From positions 133,818,300-133,882,299 of the forward strand of contig CM067374.1 in the NCBI GenBank assembly GCA_034401795.1: 64,000 nt of DNA, in the 5' to 3' direction. The notes beneath the pieces are model-generated. The model made no database searches, was not told the DNA's origin, and was given only the letters and a program-made list of their open reading frames with translations. This document shows positions 1 through 64,000 of the stretch, piece after piece. The stretch comes from Chaetoderma sp. LZ-2023a (lineage: Eukaryota; Mollusca; Caudofoveata; Chaetodermatida; Chaetodermatidae). The first letter of the stretch is position 1; each line of letters starts with the position of its first letter. The translations under genes were made by a program, and so were the position numbers.

Positions 1-137
1 GACAATCAATAAGCAAGTATTTGGATTTTCTTGTCCAAATCTGACCATTACAGGGCTAAAGCAATGGAAAAATATAAATATTGCTTTGAGAACCACGAGA
101 CAGATTTTAACCAAATTTGTTAATACACTTTCTTGTT

Positions 138-2205
138 AGCTCACCTGGCCTGAAAGGCCAAGTGAGCTTATGCCATGGCGACCGTCCGTTGTGTGTCCGT
201 CCGTCGTCCGTCCGTCTGACCGTCAACTTTTCCTTTAAACAACTTCTCAAGAACCACTGGGCCAATTTCAATTATATTTGACAGGAAGCATCCTTCGGGC
301 ATAGGGATCGAAGTTTGTTCAAATGAACCCGATCAGCCAATTTGGCCAGTGGCCATCTTGAATTTAGGCCGATTTTAGGAAATGGCTTTAAAAATTTTCT
401 TCGAAACCGCTTAGGGTATTAATGCAAATCTCATGAAATATGATCTAGGGCAAGAGCTGAACCAAATTTGTTCAAGGGGACTTGATTGGCCAAATGGTTC
501 GGTGGCCATCTTGGGTGACCTAGTTATAGTGAAAATGACTTCTCCAGACCCGCTGAAGTGATCGGGCTGAAATTTGGCAGATATGATTAGGGCCTAAGGG
601 CCATTAAAGTTTGTTTAAGAGAAGTTAAATCCAATAAGGCTGCCAAACACGCTATATTCTGATTGGCCCACGATGGCCATGGTTTTTGACGGATCGTCAA
701 AAAACATGGCCATCATGGGCCAATCAAAATATAGCGTGTTTGGCGGCCTTATTGGATTTTTTATTTGAGGGATTTTGAGGCCGAAATTGGTTTTGTATGT
801 TTTTTGCGGTATTCTGATCACAAATTTGCAATTTTCGAAACTGTCGGATAAACGGTTTGGCGGCCATCTTGGATCATTTTCCCACCAAAAGCTCCCATAC
901 TAAAGCAATGGGAAATTTAAAATGTTTTCTTCTCGAGAACTACTGGGCCGATTTCAATTATATTTCGCAGGAAGCATCCTTAGGGCATAGCGATTCAAGT
1001 TTGTTCAAACGAAGCCGATCGTCCAATTGGGCCAACGGCCATCTTGGATTTTGGCCGATTTTTAGAAACGTCTAAAAATCTTCTCCGAACCCGCTTGGGA
1101 GATTGATGCAAAACTCATGAAATATGAGTATATTATCGGTGGCCATCTTGGTTGACCTGGTTGTAGCGAAAATGACTTCTCAGAACCGCTGAAGGGATCG
1201 GGCCGCAGATATGATTAGTGCCTAAGGGCCATTAAAATTTGCTCAAGAGAAGTTGATCTGTCAAAAAACATGGCCGCCGTGGGCCAATCAAAATATAGCA
1301 TGTTTTTCGGGCATATTTGATTTTTTTATTTGATGGATTTTGAGGCCGAAATTGGTTATGTATGTGTTTTGGGGTATTCTAAGCTCAGATTTGAAATTTT
1401 TGAAACTCAGATAAACGGTTTGGTGGCCATCTTGGATCATTTTCCCGCCAAAAGCTCCCATACTAAGGCAATGGGAAATTTAAAATGTTTTCTTCTCAAG
1501 AACTACCTGGCCGATTTCAATTATATTTGGCAGGAAGCATCTTTAGGGTGTAGAGATTCAAGTTTGTTCAAAAGAAGCCGATCAGCCAATTGGGCCGGAG
1601 GCCATCTTGGATGTTGGCTGATTTTTAGAAATCTTTAAAAATCTCCGAAACTGCTTATGGGATTGATGCAAACCTGATGAAATATGATTTAGGGCATTTG
1701 TCAAATGATTTGGCGACCATCTTGGTTGACCTAGTTGTAGCGAAAACCACTTCTTCTCCAGAAACGCTGAAGGGATCGGGCCGAAATTTGGCAGATATGA
1801 TTAGGGACCAAGGGCCATTAAAGTTTGTTCAAGGAAAGTTGATCCGTCAAAAAACCTGTACACCCATGGGCCAATCAAAATATAGCATGTTTGGCGTCCA
1901 TATTGGATTTTTTTATTTGCTGGTTTTTGAGGCCGAAATTGGTTTTATATGTGTTTTTGGGTATTCTGATCTCAAATTTGCAATTTTCGAAACTGTCGAA
2001 TAAATGGTTGGGTGACTATCTTGTTGATAAAGAGCATTGTAGTTGAAATGCCTATTGTCCAGGTGAGCGGATACAGGCCCCTTGGGCCTCTTGTTTTTGT
2101 TGTGGTTCTGGCCAAACCTTAGTGTTCTACATAAAGGCAATTTCTTTTTGCCCATTCTCCCCATGTTACAAGGTGAGCGATGCCAGGGCCCTTGGGCCTC
2201 TTGTT
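138..2205 (-). mobile_element. Pearl/HINE-like element A1 (Helentron-type, non-autonomous)
   Basis: Starts with a hairpin AGCTCACCTGGCC-TGAAA-GGCCAAGTGAGCT, then a CCGT/CGTC simple repeat, then tandem units of about 570 bp, each with GGCCAATTTCAATTATATTT-like and GCCATCTTGGAT motifs, and ends with CAGGTGAGC, a GGCCCCTTGGGCC hairpin and CTCTTG. Read on the - strand this is subterminal inverted repeats, central tandem repeats and a 3' hairpin followed by CTAA, the layout of non-autonomous Helentrons (DINE/HINE, bivalve pearl elements). The terminus occurs twice, at about 2060-2094 and 2168-2205. Confidence 0.75.
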
Positions 2206-2259
2206 AAGAATTATCATTAATCATGTTTTAAAATCAGTTCTGTGTTCTCTTTCTTGCAG

Positions 2260-59153
<56,894 letters not shown>

Positions 59154-59177
59154 GTAAGTATTCTACAATTTCCATGT

Positions 59178-59739
59178 CAGGGTTCCTCATAAGGGTCCTT
59201 TTGAGGGTATATACCCCAACATTCAACTTGGGACCCCCAGAAGTAGTGGCAGTAGGTCGCCTGGTACCCTTGAAATCTTGTATAATCATTAAAATACTAA
59301 TTAGTTTTATAGAATTTTGCGCAAAAACTTGCTGTGTTGGGATTGATCGATCCCCAAATGCCCTAGCTATCAATTTCCTGAAAAATATACAGGGAAGCTG
59401 TTGAATATTTTGTAACTAATTTGACTGTGCGCTGTTGCTGCCATCTCACAATCTAATTAGTTTCAAAATATTCAACAGAATATTGATTAAATAGTAAAAG
59501 CAAACAATTTGTACAACAGTGCATAGACCATCTTCAAATATGCATTCGTGATGTACTTATCGACGTCATTCATTATGATGTCATTGTATGCATCACACAG
59601 TTCATTATGACGTCATATGATGGGTGGGTACTCTGGAAAGGTGAATTTTAACATGGATGCAGATTTCAGGTATGGACAGCCAGATTTCTAGACTTTGGGA
59701 CCCTGGGATCTCCAAATTTGAGATGCCATGAGAAACCCT
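59178..59739. mobile_element. hAT-like element with CAGGGTTCCTCAT ends, holding an FB2 copy
   Basis: Left CAGGGTTCCTCATAAGGG and right GATGCCATGAGAAACCCTG are inverted; flanks TTCCATGT and CTCTATGT match at 6 of 8 positions. An FB2 copy in reverse occupies about 59335-59643. A solitary right end of the same type is at about 17066. Confidence 0.55.
59335..59643 (-). mobile_element. FB2 copy, reverse, nested
   Basis: GGGATTGATCGATCCCC, core hairpin 59396-59478, GATTAAATAGTAAAAGCAAA, TGACGTCA at 59608-59615, right ACTCTGGAAAGGTG. Confidence 0.8.
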
Positions 59740-59931
59740 GCTCTATGTTAATGTTGCAGTATTTTTAAGGACAGATGTGGCTTCTGAAAAGTGTTATAGC
59801 CAATAGATAATTTTTAGTCAGCAACATTTCTTCTTTTCAGCTAAAAATCATACCTGCGTTAGCCGCAGTTTTAATGACCCCATTAATAGTCAAGTTGGCC
59901 AAAATGACTTCTGCAATAGTCTGTAGAATAG

Positions 59932-60053
59932 AGGATTCCAGTTTCTCAGTCAATCATATGATGTCATAATCAACTACATTACATGTAGGATGATGTCATA
60001 ATCAATTATATCGTGACTAAGCATTGTGCGAATTGTATGTCTTTACTATTTAA
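59932..60053 (+). mobile_element. FB2 5' half, cut by LINE insertion
   Basis: GAGGATTCCAGTTTCTCAGT to GTCTTTACTATTTAAT, then LINE sequence begins before the hairpin core. Confidence 0.75.
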
Positions 60054-61526
60054 TGCCACAAAATGTTTTGGGTAGCCCGAGCCATGAGAGTTACTGACTA
60101 CACACCACCACTCACTGTACACAACTCTGAAGGACACTTTATCGGGAGTGACCAGGGCAAAGCGGAGGCGATTCGAGAATGGTTCAAGGAACAGTTCACT
60201 GACCGCAATGATGACCCCTTTCACCCGTTCTCAGGAGACCCCAGGCCATTAGTAACACCAATTAAAGCAGCAGAAGTTACGACGGTGTACGCAGCTGTGC
60301 AGACATGGCATTTCAAACGTGGACGCAGCTGTGCAGACATTGTATGGGCTCAACGCATGCTTGTGTCAGTAGTCATGTCCAAACACTGGGATTTCCATAA
60401 AATGGGAATTGACATGTCACGAGCCTTCGACGCAATTAAATGCTCAAAGATCCTAGATGTATTATGCCAAGCCAGTTGCAATGAAGATGAGCTACGTACG
60501 ACTAGTTAGACTACTGCTTACAGACACCAAGCTGAGAGTACGAGTCAAGTCAGTGAAGTCTGTAGAGTTTGAGACATCAATCGGCTCCCCACAGGGAGAT
60601 GGTCTATCCCCTGTGCCTTTCACATGTTACCATGTTGCTGCATTAGAATCTGTGTGGGAAAACTCCACAAGACCAAACCCCTCAATGTCAATACTGTGTA
60701 TGCCGCTAGAGATGGAATATGCTGATGATGTGGGCTTCATAGACGAGGAAAAGAAACCCCTTGACGAACCTCTCCAAATAGCTGCAAGCGAACTGAAGAT
60801 TGAGAATCTCTTTATGAATGAATCCAAACCAGAGTTCACCCACATACACCTATCTACAAATCAGGAAACTAAAGAAAATGTGGATCCACTTTGTGGCAGC
60901 GAACCATGGAGGAATAGTAAAATCCTGGGCTCACTGCTTTGCAGTACTGCTGACATTGCTGCACGCTGCTTCATCGGGAACATAGCTTTCCAGTCCTTAT
61001 GGGAGCTATGGATTCGTAGATCAAAGATGCCCTTAATAAAATGACTACGTTTATACAATTCAACCTGCATATCCTTGGTGCTATATAACTGTAACAGCTG
61101 AGCAGCTCCAAAGACATCTCTGGACAAACTCGATGCCTACCACAGCACACACATATGCACCATCACTGGACACCGATGGCCAGACAGCATAACTTCCAAT
61201 CATGCACTATACAAGATCTGTAATATATTGCCGCTGTCTATAAAAGTCGGCCAGCAAAGATGGTCCATGTTTGGCCATGTGCTAAGGATGCCAGAAGAGA
61301 CACCAGCACAAAGAGCCTGGGAATTTGCCCTACTCGGAGCCAGCAAATACAAAGCCAGAAGAGGACGTTATTGCATAAATCTGCTAAGCGTGCTATGAGG
61401 TGACCTCAAGAAAGCAGGATTCTGTACACTCAAGTCAAGAATGGACCTGAGGAAGCTAATGATTTCGGTTAATGACAAGACACAGTGGGCAAAAGCAAAG
61501 AAGGACTGATTGCAGCTGTAGGATGT
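60053..61526 (+). pseudogene. Non-LTR retrotransposon reverse transcriptase, 5'-truncated, frameshifted
   Basis: The frame around 60063-60470 has VTDYTPPLTVHNSEGHFIGS, the RT finger-like FKRGRSCADIV, and the first catalytic motif MGIDMSRAFDAI. After a frameshift near 60475 the frame 60481-61044 has FETSIGSPQGDGLSPVPFT and the active-site box EYADDVGFIDE. Beyond a stop at 61042 the DNA continues to encode a C-terminal region (GQQRWSMFGHVLRMPEE, AWEFALLGASKYKARRGR). The clade was not determined. The 3' tail ends at GGATGTTT where the second DIRS copy begins. Confidence 0.85.
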
Positions 61527-64000
61527 TTCTACTTCGAATAATGCTTACCAGATGTACTATTATGATAATATCTATTATCTAGTCTAGCTCAAAATAAACA
61601 ATTAAAACTCCGCACTCTCCTGGTCCTGCCCATACTGTGTCCGGGAATACCATAGCCGCAGGTACCGAGTCAATTCCCAATCACAGTCAGATTCGTCTAT
61701 TTTGCGCTTTTACAAGTCGCATGTTTTTGTCGTGCTCAAATTATTCTAATTTAAGCGGATTTAGCGTTGTTTCTAGAAAACCATCATTGGCTTCATGGAG
61801 GAGTTAGGGAAATCATCACAGGGGCAGGTTGTATCGATCTAAAATTTATACATTCGTGCCATAATGACTATTTGAAATTTCCTTAAATTGGCACATTATT
61901 CTAAAATGGTAGCCATTGTTGGAGTCGCTCGGTACCCGTTAACTTGTTAGTCTTAATCCGGGTACTCGGTTATTTTCTCTTGCGACTCGGTTCCTTCAAA
62001 GATGGATGCGCCCTTAGCCAAGATGGCGGCGCCCATGACTATTGTTTCGCTTGGCTTCGCGTATCTATGCACTCTGTTCATGCCGTTTTTTTAGCTCTCG
62101 CTTCATTGTCGAGGGTGTTTGTAGCGATCAGCATTTAATTCTTGGCTGTATTAACGTTAGTTAACTTCCAAGTTGTGTTTATTAAATTTCACTTAAAAGT
62201 TTCAAATATTTCCTGCCTAAGGCTTGATTATCATTAATTTAAGAGAAAGTTAATGTTTTCTAAGTAATTCAATTTTACAATCAAGTCAATTGTGCGTATT
62301 GCTTGTCATCATTTGTCATGTGCAGCGTTTTAATTCTTCTCTGTATTCGCTGAAAGCCAACAACCAGGACACGTGCCGGAAGTGCAACAGGTTCATGAAG
62401 CGGAAGTATTCAGGCCATCATTGTGTGGCTTGCGCTAAGTGCAAGGTTGGAAGTCCCTGTGATGTGTGCACCAAGTGGTCGTCGGCGATGGTGGTGGAAT
62501 TCGATCGTGATCGACATGCGCGCTTGGAGAGGATCGCGAGGGACAAGGCGACCAAGCTGGATCAGGCGTCGCTGAGAGGACTGGAAGGTCGTCTGAATGA
62601 TCGCATGGATTCAGCACTGGGCGTATGGGCGGCCCAGTTCAAGGCAATGTTCGAGTCATTGCAGTCCACGGTCCCGACGATGCAGGCTGGTGCAGGGCAA
62701 CCTTTAGGTGGTCCGGCTAGTTCTGCGGAGGGACGAGCACCTGTCCCTTCTCTGACCTTGGCTCAAGAGCCGATGGCGGAGGAGGAAGTTCTTCTGATGG
62801 AAGATTCCGGCATGCCGGATATCTCGTTGACGGCTATGCCCAGTACATCCCAGGGATCTCCCTCAGGTTTTGTACGGGTCTGCCAAGCGGATGGTGATGT
62901 CGACGTTCCGTCGGGCATTTTCCATCCAGATTTCGTGCAACCCGCGTTGTCGGTGGAGCCGTGTTTTGTGGTTCCTAGCGGCATCCAGGCGGCATTAGGA
63001 GTGGCTCCTCTTGGAATGCCGACACCTGCCGTACTGAAAGCGGCCGTGGTCCCGCCTCCCGTGCTGGAGCCGATGGACTGCGGTGAATCCGTGTCCGGCG
63101 ATTCGTTGGACACCGGTGCCGCTGGTAGTCGGGCTATGGACGCGCCTCATGGTGCTAGAAGTGCGGCCCATAGCTCTCAGCATGGATCGTCGGTGGCCTC
63201 ATCCAAGGGAGAGAGGGAAGATGAAAACGGAATCCGCTTTCTGCACCGAAGCTGAATGGGTGCAGGTCCTTGGCTGGATGTCGCGATCCGGTGATGGAAC
63301 GGATGTCAGAGCGAGCAGCTAGCGCTCTGTCGAGTGGCTCTTCGGCCATGCCGACAATCCCTTTGGACACGCAGACTTCCGACATGTTGGAGGTTGCAGC
63401 ATACCATGTGGTTCAGCCAGAGTATGCGCTGCCCAAAGCCCCGAAGGGGATAAGGAGTAGGGTCCGTTTTCCTGAGCAGGCCTACCATCAGTATGCCAGG
63501 GTTCCACGGCTTTCCGTCGGGGAGCGAGAGGCGCTGAATAGGCCGTTGGCTGGAAAATCGAAGGGGCGTTCTTGTCCCTTAGTTTCCCAAGTTAACAAAG
63601 ATCCGTTCAATGAGCTGACGCTCATTGGGGATGCGGCGAGGGCAGCCATGGCTGCGCTCTCGCATGGATGTACCGTCCTGCAGGGTATGCTGGCCTGCGC
63701 GGCGGAAGGTGCACAAGTGCCAGGGGCTGCTCCCGGAGTTATTCGGGACACCATGCGCTTGTTTCAAGATTGCCTGGCCAGGGTGATCACCAGAACATTG
63801 GCAGAGCGACGGAGAATGGTTCTCAATTGTGTAGAACCAGGACCGGAGATGAGGGCTGCATTGTCTTCTGCGCCCTTCATTGGTCCAGGCTTGTTCGGCG
63901 GCTCGGCACGACAAGCCGTATCCAAAGTCGCGTCAATGATTTCTGAACAGGAAGTAGTCGGCAAGTCGTGGAAGTCGACTAAGAGGACACAGCCGCAGCA
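61527..64000 (+). mobile_element. Second DIRS copy, 5' part, runs off the window
   Basis: Starts TTCTACTTCGAATAATGCTT, with the same terminal repeat (to about 61700), leader and gag-like gene as the element at 50223. It interrupts the LINE 3' end. Confidence 0.92.
62290..63998 (+). pseudogene. DIRS gag-like ORF of second copy, two frame-changing deletions
   Basis: Frame 62290-63255 holds the Cys/His cluster (CRKCNRFMKRKYSGHHCVAC, CKVGSPCDVC). A 17-bp deletion near 63230 shifts to a short frame (CTEAEWVQVLGWM), and a second deletion near 63281 shifts again. From 63294 to the window edge the frame is open (AKGRSC-type junction, LIGDAARAAMAALSHG, RTLAERRRMVLN, SAPFIGPGLFGG). It retains the 38 bp lost from the first copy, so the two copies are broken at different places. 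Confidence 0.78.

Noticed and set aside
857..2003. Several 70-110 codon ORFs in 138-2205, 28919-30700 and 48135-49366
   Set aside because: They recur with the tandem units of pearl/HINE-like elements in various frames and have no domain.

Overview
This is eukaryotic genomic DNA from an invertebrate animal. A single host gene crosses the window on the + strand as short exons with GT-AG borders, separated by AT-rich introns of 0.3 to 11 kb packed with transposable elements. The repeat types (pearl/HINE-like elements with central tandem repeats, DIRS retrotransposons, dense palindromic MITEs) suggest a marine invertebrate, plausibly a mollusc or other lophotrochozoan. That is inference; no marker in the window fixes the species.

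Host gene: nine phase-consistent exons plus one additional candidate exon (2260-59153) encode about 334 codons of an anoctamin (TMEM16) N-terminal half: a proline-rich leader, then the cytoplasmic dimerisation domain up to just before the first membrane helix. The gene is open at both ends: an upstream exon is needed by phase, and the ten-helix scramblase/channel domain lies beyond 64000.

Intron contents: (1) about 40 copies of a TTAA-flanked, near-perfect foldback MITE (here FB1), often chained end to end with a shared TTAA; (2) about 20 copies of a second foldback MITE (FB2, ends CCTTTCCAGTTT), rich in TGACGTCA palindromes; (3) smaller foldback families FB3 and FB4; FB3 shares its hairpin core with FB2; (4) four pearl/HINE-like elements at 138-2205, 28919-30700, 38130-39531 and 48135-49366; (5) two hAT-type elements with exact 8-bp target duplications, three TA-flanked DNA elements, and a Tc1 element (27080-28737) whose transposase has one internal stop; (6) two tRNA-type SINEs; (7) 3' ends of LINEs; (8) one complete but decayed DIRS retrotransposon (50223-56956) with inverted terminal repeats and an internal complementary region, and the 5' part of a second copy (61527 to the window end).

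The insertions can be ordered in time: hAT into FB3, TA element into hAT, LINE into FB2, DIRS into the LINE tail, micro-hairpin into FB1. The most striking unexplained feature is the shared, modular hairpin core and the density of self-chained TTAA foldbacks, several within about 100 nt of anoctamin splice sites.
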